This document shows, one piece after another, positions 45,740 through 53,247 of a stretch of DNA of 64,000 nt; position 1 is the stretch's first letter; each line of letters starts with the position of its first letter. The translations under genes and the position numbers were made by a program. Under the pieces are notes generated by a model. That model searched no databases and was not told the origin of the DNA. It saw only the letters and a list, made by a program, of their open reading frames with translations. The stretch covers positions 4,599,301 through 4,663,300 of the forward strand of contig NZ_LT732548.1 of NCBI RefSeq assembly GCF_900155685.1, read 5' to 3'. The stretch comes from Paenibacillus bouchesdurhonensis (GTDB taxonomy: Bacteria; Bacillota; Bacilli; Paenibacillales; Paenibacillaceae).

Positions 45740-45846
45740 TTTCTACTCCTCTTCGTTCGATCCGCACCAGAAAAGATAGCCTCGAAAGCCAAGCCTTCTT
45801 CACTACGAAGCTTACTCAGTTTAGGATAACGCTCGATTCCAGCCAT
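45736..45846 (-). CDS. Possible 36-residue small protein
   Basis: ATG 45846 has GAGGGGGG immediately upstream and lies 22 nt after the Spo0E-like gene. The product is basic (ends KRSRK) and has no match I recognise. Its stop overlaps the start of the next small frame. Confidence 0.3.
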   Translation of the reverse strand: MAGIERYPKLSKLRSEEGLAFEAIFSGADRTKRSRK

Positions 45847-45868
45847 ACCCCCCTCTAACCATTCGAGT

Positions 45869-46051
45869 TTATCTTGAACGCCGTTTAAGTCTAACCCGTT
45901 TGTGTAGCTGGACAATCAGTTCATCCACTCTTCTACTTTGATCTTGTAGCGCGTCGTTTTCGTGCAACGGAATTCCATCCGTCAAAGATTCGTTGCCTAG
46001 TTGATTTAACTTTTGTTTTTCAACCTCAAATAATTCACTCCACTCTTTCAT
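45869..46051 (-). CDS. Spo0E-like small protein (aspartyl-phosphate phosphatase family candidate)
   Basis: The protein has 60 residues and GGAGATGAG before its ATG. The helix-rich sequence contains QSRRVDELIVQLHKR, which resembles the SxxLDxLI signature of Spo0E-type phosphatases that remove phosphate from Spo0A and delay sporulation. Leu of the signature is replaced by Val. The length fits the family, but the match is by eye, so the function is tentative. Confidence 0.5.
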   Translation of the reverse strand: MKEWSELFEVEKQKLNQLGNESLTDGIPLHENDALQDQSRRVDELIVQLHKRVRLKRRSR

Positions 46052-46150
46052 CCACTCATCTCCTTATTTAAATCAAGACGATGATTATCATTGATTAATT
46101 CGTATGAACATACGTATTTGTACAAAATCGGGGAAACACTAAGAGTAAAT

Positions 46151-46354
46151 ATGAGTGATTACGATAAAAAAGCTGTAGGTGAACGTATCCGCTCTCGGCG
46201 AAAGGCTCTGGAGATTTCTCAAGAGGATTTTGCAGAACGAATAGGTCGTGTCCCTAAATTTTGCGCCGATATTGAACGTGGCCAAACTGGAATGTCGATT
46301 GAAATCAAAGATGCCTATGCCCTATTGAGACTCTTCCTTACGGCTATTCGATAG
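46151..46354 (+). CDS. Small XRE-type HTH protein, C-terminus probably altered
   Basis: The protein has 67 residues from ATG 46151. Residues 6-55 form a normal XRE HTH (VGERIRSRRKALEISQEDFAERIG, then CADIERGQTGMSIE). After MSIE the expected helix is replaced by a short unrelated-looking tail (IKDAYALLRLFLTAIR). A downstream frameshift is possible, so this may be a decaying regulator. No partner gene is adjacent on this strand. Confidence 0.5.
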   Translation: MSDYDKKAVGERIRSRRKALEISQEDFAERIGRVPKFCADIERGQTGMSIEIKDAYALLRLFLTAIR

Positions 46355-46430
46355 GTAAGGGCTCCCAAACAACCTTATCCAGGTTCTCCTTTGATTTAGG
46401 ATTGATCTCCTTGTGAAAGGAACGATCTAA

Positions 46431-46459
46431 AGACGCTCAAATTCATTTGTCGAGCGTCT
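46431..46459. terminator. Bidirectional terminator between XRE gene and lipoprotein gene
   Basis: Arms AGACGCTC and GAGCGTCT flank a 13-nt loop, followed by a T-rich stretch on the plus strand and TTT on the minus strand. It lies between convergent genes. Confidence 0.65.
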
Positions 46460-46497
46460 TTATTATTTTATTGATTATCAATGTAGCTCATCCCCGT

Positions 46498-47361
46498 CTA
46501 CTCTCCACGCACTACGCGGAAGCCTTGATCAGGCCCGAAGCCGCTAGCCTCGAACTTGCCCCGAAAGGATATTTCATTGTTCTTGACGTCACCGATCCAA
46601 CCACCGCCCTTCACCACTCGAAAAGCTCCATTATCGCTATCCAAATTATCCTCTCCGTACCAGTCCCAGCACCATTCCCTGACATTCCCTGACATATCGT
46701 AAAGCCCTAGCTCGTTGGGCTTCTTGCCGCCCGCAGATTTTGTTTTGTTTTTGTTGCTTTCTATTTTGGGCCAATTCCAATCTCCGGATAAGTACTTATC
46801 GCCTGCATTTCTCCAATACCATGCCACTTCATCTGCATTATTGTTTCCGCTATAGGTGTAGCTTTTACTAGCCTGGCCTCCACTTGCCGCATATTCCCAC
46901 TCGGCTTCCGTCGGCAATCGATAACCATTAGCCTCTACATTGATCGTTACTGTCCATTTTATAGGATCATGCTCACTCTTATTATTCCGATCCACTTTAT
47001 TCTTGTTTATATTGTAATAAGGTTCCAAGCCCTCTTGAATACTGCGTTGATTACAGTACTCAACAGCGTCGTACCAGCTTACCATCTCTACCGGCAAATG
47101 ATCGCCTTGGAATCCTGAGGGGTTGCTTCCCATGACCTCCATCCACTCTTTCTGCGTCACCTCATATTTACCGATATAAAAACTTGATATAGCTTCCTTC
47201 CTGCCATAATAGTTGGAATTTTTATTTATAAAAGCTCCGCCCTGAACGAATATTAAACTATCATTCTTTACAGGCATTGCATTCTTTTCAGGTTTTTCTT
47301 GCGAACAAGCGCTAAGCACAAATATGATCGCTACTAAAGAGGATATGAATTGTTTTCTCAT
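46498..47361 (-). CDS. Lipoprotein with formylglycine-generating-enzyme-like (SUMF1/FGE-sulfatase) domain
   Basis: The protein has 287 residues from ATG 47361 (AGGAG upstream). The lipobox LSAC gives lipid attachment at Cys19. The SUMF1-type domain covers about 35-287: YEVTQKEWMEVMG, YRLPTEAEWEYAA, GLYDMSGNVREWCWDWY, and the end GFRVVRGE. The C-terminal cysteine pair of true formylglycine-generating enzymes is not present (the end reads FRGKFEASGFGP), so sulfatase activation is unlikely. Related domains serve in varied binding or modifying roles. It sits outside the cell. Confidence 0.82.
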   Translation of the reverse strand: MRKQFISSLVAIIFVLSACSQEKPEKNAMPVKNDSLIFVQGGAFINKNSNYYGRKEAISSFYIGKYEVTQKEWMEVMGSNPSGFQGDHLPVEMVSWYDAVEYCNQRSIQEGLEPYYNINKNKVDRNNKSEHDPIKWTVTINVEANGYRLPTEAEWEYAASGGQASKSYTYSGNNNADEVAWYWRNAGDKYLSGDWNWPKIESNKNKTKSAGGKKPNELGLYDMSGNVREWCWDWYGEDNLDSDNGAFRVVKGGGWIGDVKNNEISFRGKFEASGFGPDQGFRVVRGE

Positions 47362-47440
47362 GGATAGGTCTCCTTTAAACATAGGGAAAGTGATCGTACG
47401 TTACAGTCCATAAATCGCCGAATCCTTTGTTGAAATATAT

Positions 47441-47472
47441 AAGGCCGCCGTCTTTGGAGACGGCAGGCCTTT
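47441..47472 (-). terminator. Terminator downstream of xynA
   Basis: Arms AAGGCC and GGCCTT plus an inner CCGTCT/AGACGG stem form a strong hairpin about 90 nt after the xylanase stop. The following minus-strand sequence is AT-rich rather than a pure T-run. Confidence 0.5.
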
Positions 47473-47561
47473 GCATTATGAATGATCATTGGAATTTCTC
47501 AACATTCTAGAAACGGCCTAATGCCCGTCAATGATCCTGCTTGCAATTAGCAGTTGAGCTA

Positions 47562-48197
47562 TTACCATACCGTTACGTTAGAGCTCCCGCTACTTTGATA
47601 TCCCTCTGTTGCCAGCACCTGATAAGACCAGTTGCTTCCCAGATTCATTCCTTTGCTCTTCCATGCGTTAACATGATTGCTAAACGTGATAGCGACGTTG
47701 TTTCCAGTCGGTCTCTTCGACTGTCTTACACTCCAATACTGTTGGAAGGTCTGTGTACCGTCAATGGAAGGCGCATTGTACCGCATCGTCGTATAGATGT
47801 CATACGTGCCCCCATCGCTGGTCACAGTGCCCTTATGCGTTCCGGTAGGCCGATATGTGCCCCAGCTGTCAACTACGTAATACTCGATGAGCGAGTTTCT
47901 CGTCCATCCATAGAGCGTCAAATATCCATTGCCGGACGGCGCCCAGACACCGGCATTATAGTTGATTACCCTATTCGGCGATCCTGTATTCCAGCCCTTG
48001 CCAACAACAAAATTCCCGGTATTTGACCATGTCACACTGTAATTGCCACCTGATCCATTGACAGCATTCACGGTTCCGCCGCCGTCGGTCCAATTTTGCC
48101 AATAATCTGTCGCTGCATTTGAAATGGCTGCAAACATGCCAAAACTCATTGAAGCCGCAAGAACTGCCGTGAGGATTTTCTTTTTGAACTTAAACAT
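47562..48197 (-). CDS. xynA: Secreted GH11 endo-1,4-beta-xylanase
   Basis: The protein has 211 residues from ATG 48197, with GGGAGG 8 nt upstream; this is nearly the size of Bacillus XynA. A signal peptide ends near residue 28 (AISNA). The single GH11 jelly-roll domain carries the nucleophile E105 (SLIEYYVVD) and the acid/base E198 (LATEGYQ), plus the thumb segment RYNAPSIDGTQTF. It cuts xylan outside the cell. A GTG 28 codons upstream in frame, with a strong AGGAGGTGAT site, is an alternative but would disrupt the signal peptide. Confidence 0.95.
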   Translation of the reverse strand: MFKFKKKILTAVLAASMSFGMFAAISNAATDYWQNWTDGGGTVNAVNGSGGNYSVTWSNTGNFVVGKGWNTGSPNRVINYNAGVWAPSGNGYLTLYGWTRNSLIEYYVVDSWGTYRPTGTHKGTVTSDGGTYDIYTTMRYNAPSIDGTQTFQQYWSVRQSKRPTGNNVAITFSNHVNAWKSKGMNLGSNWSYQVLATEGYQSSGSSNVTVW

Positions 48198-48681
48198 ATA
48201 AATTACCTCCCAATATTTTTTGCTTGTCTCTACTTGCCGATTGCTTCTGTGGTGCCTAGCTTGTCCTGTGTCGAATTGCACAGCGTACTCCCTATCACCT
48301 CCTGACTTAGTAAATTATAGAAGGTAAGCGTATTCATAACTATTACAAAATTAAAGGTCTTCCCTTACTTTTTTTGCATGTTTTATCGCGTAGAACGCAC
48401 CAGATTATATCGAGGGTTCCTATTAGAAGCCTGAAAACGGATTAAACAACTGGAAATAACTTAAGCTTAAATGCCAAATACGCCATCCCTTTGGCGAAAA
48501 GTCTGCAACGTCAGGCGTCGCGCACTCGTCTCCTTGGGATGACGTATTTGTATTTGACTTCTGCGGGTCGCACCAGCGGCTCTATCGCTAACGCAATAGC
48601 CGTGTTTGTGCAACCCATTGTATCCGCCTTCTCGCGACTCCCTGCCGGATTTTCACCATTGGCAAGGAGCTTCGGCTGATA
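48198..48681 (-). other. Intergenic region: xynA leader and promoter plus an unexplained segment
   Basis: The part near xynA holds a minus-strand TATAAT (48319-48314) and the candidate cre site. The part from about 48480 to 48680 is richer in GC than its surroundings and lacks a convincing gene on either strand. On the minus strand a frame from about 48651 to 48508 reads through without a stop, but I find no start or family. It may be a remnant of a repeat or mobile element. Confidence 0.4.
48323..48336 (-). promoter_or_regulatory. Candidate CcpA cre site in the xynA promoter
   Basis: The minus strand reads TGAATACGCTTACC, matching the cre consensus at 12 of 14 positions, and lies just upstream of the TATAAT, within the probable promoter. 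This would allow glucose repression of the xylanase. Confidence 0.4.
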
Positions 48682-49536
48682 CTAATAGTTAGCTAAATAC
48701 TGCTTGCGAAACTGGAACGGGGACAGCCCCTCAATACGTTTAAAGCAGGTAGAAAAATACGGCCCAGTAAGAAACCCGACCTCATCCGCTATTCGTTCCA
48801 TCGACCAATCCGTAGTAATAAGCAGACGCTTCGCACGCTCCACACGATATTGAAGCAAATAAACACTAGGACTGCAACCATACTTGGCTCTCATACATTG
48901 CACAATGTAATTGGGATGAAAATGCAACGCTTCTGCGATTTGTTTATTTGTAATTTTTGATCGATAATTTTCCTGAATATAGGCTGCCACACTTTCTGCT
49001 AGACGATCCGTGACTGAGATCGCACTTCGATTAGGCTCATCCTCCAGGATGGCGAGTAAATCTAAGAACAGCCGCTGTTCCTTTAGAGAGGCACTCCCAA
49101 TGGGTGAATTAATTAACTGCTGCAGCAGGTTGAAAGCAGCTTGCGGGAGAGCGAGCCGTGTTGTTTTGGGCAAACATAATGTATCCCTAACGGAGGGATA
49201 TAGCTTATCCTCAATGCTGTTATCGCCCATTATTAGTGGCTTCTCTCTTCTCACATGCCCGAAATGAACCCAGTAGAATATGGTGTTTTGGTCACATGGT
49301 TTTACCGAATAATGCTCTCCATCCGGCAACAAGAGCAGCGTTTCTCCAGCACTTAATGTCCATTGCTGATTATTTTCACCTATATGCAATTCTCCTTTTA
49401 ACATGATCAATAAATCAAAAAAACCTAATTTTTTTCGATTAGGATGGTGATCCCCAACTTGAAAATTTGAACATCCAGAATCCAAATAGTAGGGAAAAGG
49501 TGGGGTTTTCAGCTCTACGATGCTTTTTTCACTCAA
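48682..49536 (-). CDS. AraC-family regulator, probably of the adjacent GH127 gene
   Basis: The protein has 284 residues and a TTG start with GGAGGAAGAGG upstream. The N-terminal cupin-like domain (LLIMLKGELHIGENNQQWTLSAGE) is followed by two HTH motifs (ITNKQIAEALHFHPNYIVQCMRAKYGCSP and WSMERIADEVGFLTGPYFSTCFKR). It is divergent from the GH127 gene, a common arrangement for a sugar-responsive activator. It is only distantly related to the AraC protein at 31.3 kb. Confidence 0.9.
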   Translation of the reverse strand: MSEKSIVELKTPPFPYYLDSGCSNFQVGDHHPNRKKLGFFDLLIMLKGELHIGENNQQWTLSAGETLLLLPDGEHYSVKPCDQNTIFYWVHFGHVRREKPLIMGDNSIEDKLYPSVRDTLCLPKTTRLALPQAAFNLLQQLINSPIGSASLKEQRLFLDLLAILEDEPNRSAISVTDRLAESVAAYIQENYRSKITNKQIAEALHFHPNYIVQCMRAKYGCSPSVYLLQYRVERAKRLLITTDWSMERIADEVGFLTGPYFSTCFKRIEGLSPFQFRKQYLANY

Positions 49537-49660
49537 GACCTCTTCCTCCTTTTGTGTTATTTTTCATAAAAAAATGTTTATATTATGGCTTTTATATCAC
49601 TACTGTAAAACAGATAATTAATTACGAAAAGATCTATTTTGCTTATAGGAGGCTTTTAGC

Positions 49661-51601
49661 ATGCAGAAAATACAGACTCAGCTTACAGATAAGTTCTGGA
49701 CAGAATACTCTGAATTAATACGTACAACCGTCATTCCATATCAGTGGGAAGCACTAAATGACAGAATTAAAGATGCTGAACCCAGCCATTCCATTCGTAA
49801 CTTTAAAATTGCAGCAGGGCTAGAGGAGGGTGAATTTGGCGGATGGATTTTCCAGGATAGTGATCTTTATAAATGGCTGGAAGCCGTCGCCTATTCTCTT
49901 CGCAATCATCCAGACCCGGAGCTAGAAAGAATCGCCGATGAAGCGATAGATCTAATTGGTCAAGCCCAGCATCCCAACGGATATATTAATACCTATTTTA
50001 CGATTCAAGAGCCCGGCAAACAGTGGACGAATATGTATGAAGCCCATGAGCTTTACTGCGCCGGCCATTTGATTGAAGCTGCGGTTGCCTATTATAAAGC
50101 AACGTCTAAACGTAAACTGCTTGATATTTCTTGCCGTTTCGCCGATCTGATTGAAAGTATGTTTGGCAAAAAACCGGGGCAAATTCGTGCATATTGCGGA
50201 CATCAGGAAATCGAATTGGCGTTGGTCAAACTGTACGAAGTGACGGGAGAAGAACGCTATTTGGAGCTTAGCAGCTATTTCATCGATGAGCGCGGAAGCC
50301 AGCCTAGCTATTTTATTGAGGAATGGGAGCGTCGTGGCAGAACGTGTATTTGGGCAAAGGGAGAGCCTAATCTTGAGGTGTATCAATCCCATTTGCCTGT
50401 GCGGGAGCAATCGGTTGCTGTGGGCCATTCCGTCCGTGCCGTTTATATGTACACCGCAATGGCTGATTTAGCGCGGCTTTCGGGTGATGAAGAATTGCAT
50501 GAAGCCTGTATTCGACTGTGGAAAAATACGACAGAAAAGCAAATGTACATCACAGGGGGCATTGGTGCGACGCACTTAGGAGAAGCCTTTACATTTGACT
50601 ATGATTTACCTAATGACACCGTATATGCGGAGACCTGCGCTTCGATTGGCTTAATCTTCTGGGCACAGAGAATGCTAAAATTAGAGGCAAAAAGTGAATA
50701 CGCCGACGTCATGGAAAGAGCGCTATTTAATAATGTGCTAGGCAGCATGTCGAAGGACGGAAAACATTTCTTCTATGTAAATCCGCTTGAGGTATGGCCG
50801 GAGGCAAGCGCTAAAAGCCCGGATAAATTCCACGTGAAAGCTGTTCGTCAAAAATGGTTTGGCTGCTCATGCTGTCCGCCTAACGTGGCACGTCTGTTGA
50901 GCTCACTAAATGATTATATCTATGACATATCGGAAGATGGCACTGACGTCTATGCTCATTTATTTATTGGCAGTGAAATAACGTTTAATACAAAAGGAAG
51001 CCCTGTGACATTACGTCAGCAATCCGAGCTGCCATGGCATGGCCAAGTTAAGTTCCGAATATCGCTTGCTGAGAAGGACGATCGCGTTGCATTCAGATTA
51101 ATGCTTCGGGTGCCTAATTGGTACCATGATATACAGCCGGAATTAAAGGTGAATGGAGTAACACAATCTTACAATGTCATAAATGGATATGCAGAAGTAG
51201 CGCGTACTTGGTCTAATGAAGATACGGTAGAATGGATCATCCCGGTAGAGGCAAAATTAATAGCCGCGAACCCGCTAATTAGAGCGAATGCTAGCAAAGT
51301 AGCTATTCAAAGGGGACCGCTTGTATACTGTGTAGAGGAAGTGGATAACGGATCGCCATTAAGTTCCCTATCTCTGGCTCATGAGCCCAACTTAACAGAA
51401 TACTTTGATGAAAATGTCCTTGACGGCTGCATCGTCATTGAAGGAGACGGCATGTTCATTGACGACTCCAACTGGAAAGAAAGCGGCCCTTATCAAGTAT
51501 ATTCTGACAAGAGAGTACCTGTCCGCTTCAAAGCAATTCCTTATTACCTATGGGGGAATCGACAAGCCGGTGAAATGAGCGTTTGGCTGCGTTCTAAATA
51601 G
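49661..51601 (+). CDS. GH127 beta-L-arabinofuranosidase, cytoplasmic
   Basis: The protein has 646 residues and AGGAGG before its ATG. The (alpha/alpha)6-type N-terminal region carries ETC (E324, C326) and the CSCCPPN motif (C404, C405). These match the zinc ligands and the cysteine nucleophile of HypBA1-type enzymes. There is no signal peptide, so arabinose is released from imported oligosaccharides. An AraC-type gene lies divergently upstream and a GH11 xylanase is nearby, which fits plant cell wall use. Confidence 0.93.
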   Translation: MQKIQTQLTDKFWTEYSELIRTTVIPYQWEALNDRIKDAEPSHSIRNFKIAAGLEEGEFGGWIFQDSDLYKWLEAVAYSLRNHPDPELERIADEAIDLIGQAQHPNGYINTYFTIQEPGKQWTNMYEAHELYCAGHLIEAAVAYYKATSKRKLLDISCRFADLIESMFGKKPGQIRAYCGHQEIELALVKLYEVTGEERYLELSSYFIDERGSQPSYFIEEWERRGRTCIWAKGEPNLEVYQSHLPVREQSVAVGHSVRAVYMYTAMADLARLSGDEELHEACIRLWKNTTEKQMYITGGIGATHLGEAFTFDYDLPNDTVYAETCASIGLIFWAQRMLKLEAKSEYADVMERALFNNVLGSMSKDGKHFFYVNPLEVWPEASAKSPDKFHVKAVRQKWFGCSCCPPNVARLLSSLNDYIYDISEDGTDVYAHLFIGSEITFNTKGSPVTLRQQSELPWHGQVKFRISLAEKDDRVAFRLMLRVPNWYHDIQPELKVNGVTQSYNVINGYAEVARTWSNEDTVEWIIPVEAKLIAANPLIRANASKVAIQRGPLVYCVEEVDNGSPLSSLSLAHEPNLTEYFDENVLDGCIVIEGDGMFIDDSNWKESGPYQVYSDKRVPVRFKAIPYYLWGNRQAGEMSVWLRSK

Positions 51602-51670
51602 CTGATCAAGCAGCGCGTGCTTTGCCATTGTAATTGCTTGCTTTAGCGAGGCTAACCCTATCAATAGACG

Positions 51671-51714
51671 TGAAAGAAGATGACCCTAGCAAAAGTAGGC
51701 GTCATCTTCTTTCA
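51671..51714. terminator. Bidirectional terminator between GH127 and the YesN-type gene
   Basis: Perfect 14-bp arms (TGAAAGAAGATGAC and its complement) flank a 16-nt loop between two convergent genes. T-rich sequence inside the arms and AT-rich flanks support termination, though a clean T-run is lacking. Confidence 0.65.
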
Positions 51715-51732
51715 TGCAGTATCCTCAATTAT

Positions 51733-53247
51733 TTATTGATGCTCGGATAATGCATGCATTCGATATTCCGAAGGGTACATACCTACATTTTTTTTGAACG
51801 TTTTGGAGAAATAAAGAGAATCATTATAGCCAACAATTTCCGAAATATCTTTGGACAGCATATTCGGGTTTTCTACAAGCATTTTTTTCGCTAATTCCAT
51901 TCTTAGGGTTTGAATATATTGTGCAGGCGATACGCCTTTGTATTCTTTGAATAGTTTGCTGAGGTACGGGGCTACCAATCCGAATCTTTGAGATAAGGAT
52001 TTCATCGAAATGTTCTGAGACAGGTTTGCATTGATGTATTGATCCACACTTCTCATCAGGTCATCTTTATCCTGTGTTTCAAACCCGTTATTATTCATCA
52101 CATCTTTGCAGACGATTAGAAAATCCTCGAATAACCCATCATACTCATAATTATTCGTCAGTAGTTCATTCACATTTACTTCTGTTGAATCCTGCTCACT
52201 CACTTCCAATTCATGATGCATGATCAGCAATAATTGATCAAGAATATGCATCAAATTTTTGGGAGAAGGTAGAAACTGCATAAGCTTCTCCTTCAATTGT
52301 ACAATCTCATCGCTGAATAAAGGGTAGTTTCCCTTTTTAACCGCATAACCGATTCGTAAGCTAGCCTCCTTCTCAAGTATATAATCTACGCGCTTATTCT
52401 TGCTTTTGCTAATTACGGAGGAATGTCCGTATACAGAATAATCATACATCTGCCTGCGAAGTTGACTATAAATTGGATACATACTGCTCATTCGAGTAAT
52501 CTCTTCACTGATGACAACCGTAATAGGAATAGTATCATCGGTAACCAAATATGATAATATTTGCTCCTCGATGATCTGAATTTTCTCTGGATCTTGCAAT
52601 TGAAGCACTACAGCATATTCAGCTAATGAGAAGGAATGATACACCCAGGCTGTGTCCTGTTTTCCGATCATTCGCTTTATGTCTTCCAGTAATCGGCTTT
52701 CTTCATAGAAAACTTCCCCGGCAAGTCCTTCCTCGCCGCTTATTTTCAGAGGTATGGAGCCTGCACACACATATAAGATGAAGGAATGCGGCTCCAACTG
52801 ATTATATTCCTGCAGCTGGTTTGGATTAAACAAAGCATTGAAGTATTGAAGCTTTCTTTGCTCGTACTCCGTTTTGATGAATTGCTGCTCTAGTATGTTG
52901 AGTAATTCTGTTAGTTCATTCACATCCACAGGCTTCAAAATATAATTTTTTGCTCCATACTTCATGGCTTGTTTCACGTATTTAAATTCGTTGTATCCGC
53001 TAATAACAACAGAATAAGTTTCTGGATGTCTCGCAGAAATATAGCTCATCAATTCAATGCCATCACATACTGGCATATTAATATCTGTAAATACCACATC
53101 AATAGGATGGTCTTCTAAGTAATGCATCGCTTCCTGTCCGTTTTTTGCCAAATAGACGACATCAAACCGCGGATTTAATTTCTCGATCATCCGTTTAATC
53201 CCTCTTAATATAGGGAGCTCATCCTCTGCGATCAATACTCTTAACAT
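51733..53247 (-). CDS. YesN-type response regulator with AraC DNA-binding domain
   Basis: The protein has 504 residues and GGGGGAG 8 nt before its ATG. The N-terminal receiver (1-120) has the DE pair, phospho-Asp in VVFTDINMP and the lysine in LKPVD. A long middle part (130-390) is typical of YesN. The C-terminal AraC HTH (400-500) has NISMKSLSQRFGLVAPYLSKLFKEYKGVSP and ISEIVGYNDSLYFSKTFKK. It overlaps the kinase gene by 29 nt and is the last gene of the second GH20 operon, which it probably activates. Confidence 0.93.
   Translation of the reverse strand: MLRVLIAEDELPILRGIKRMIEKLNPRFDVVYLAKNGQEAMHYLEDHPIDVVFTDINMPVCDGIELMSYISARHPETYSVVISGYNEFKYVKQAMKYGAKNYILKPVDVNELTELLNILEQQFIKTEYEQRKLQYFNALFNPNQLQEYNQLEPHSFILYVCAGSIPLKISGEEGLAGEVFYEESRLLEDIKRMIGKQDTAWVYHSFSLAEYAVVLQLQDPEKIQIIEEQILSYLVTDDTIPITVVISEEITRMSSMYPIYSQLRRQMYDYSVYGHSSVISKSKNKRVDYILEKEASLRIGYAVKKGNYPLFSDEIVQLKEKLMQFLPSPKNLMHILDQLLLIMHHELEVSEQDSTEVNVNELLTNNYEYDGLFEDFLIVCKDVMNNNGFETQDKDDLMRSVDQYINANLSQNISMKSLSQRFGLVAPYLSKLFKEYKGVSPAQYIQTLRMELAKKMLVENPNMLSKDISEIVGYNDSLYFSKTFKKNVGMYPSEYRMHALSEHQ

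Noticed and set aside
46498..47361. SUMF1-domain protein as activator of the nearby sulfatase
   Set aside because: It is a lipoprotein outside the cell and lacks the cysteine pair of formylglycine-generating enzymes; the radical SAM maturase next to the sulfatase is the better candidate.
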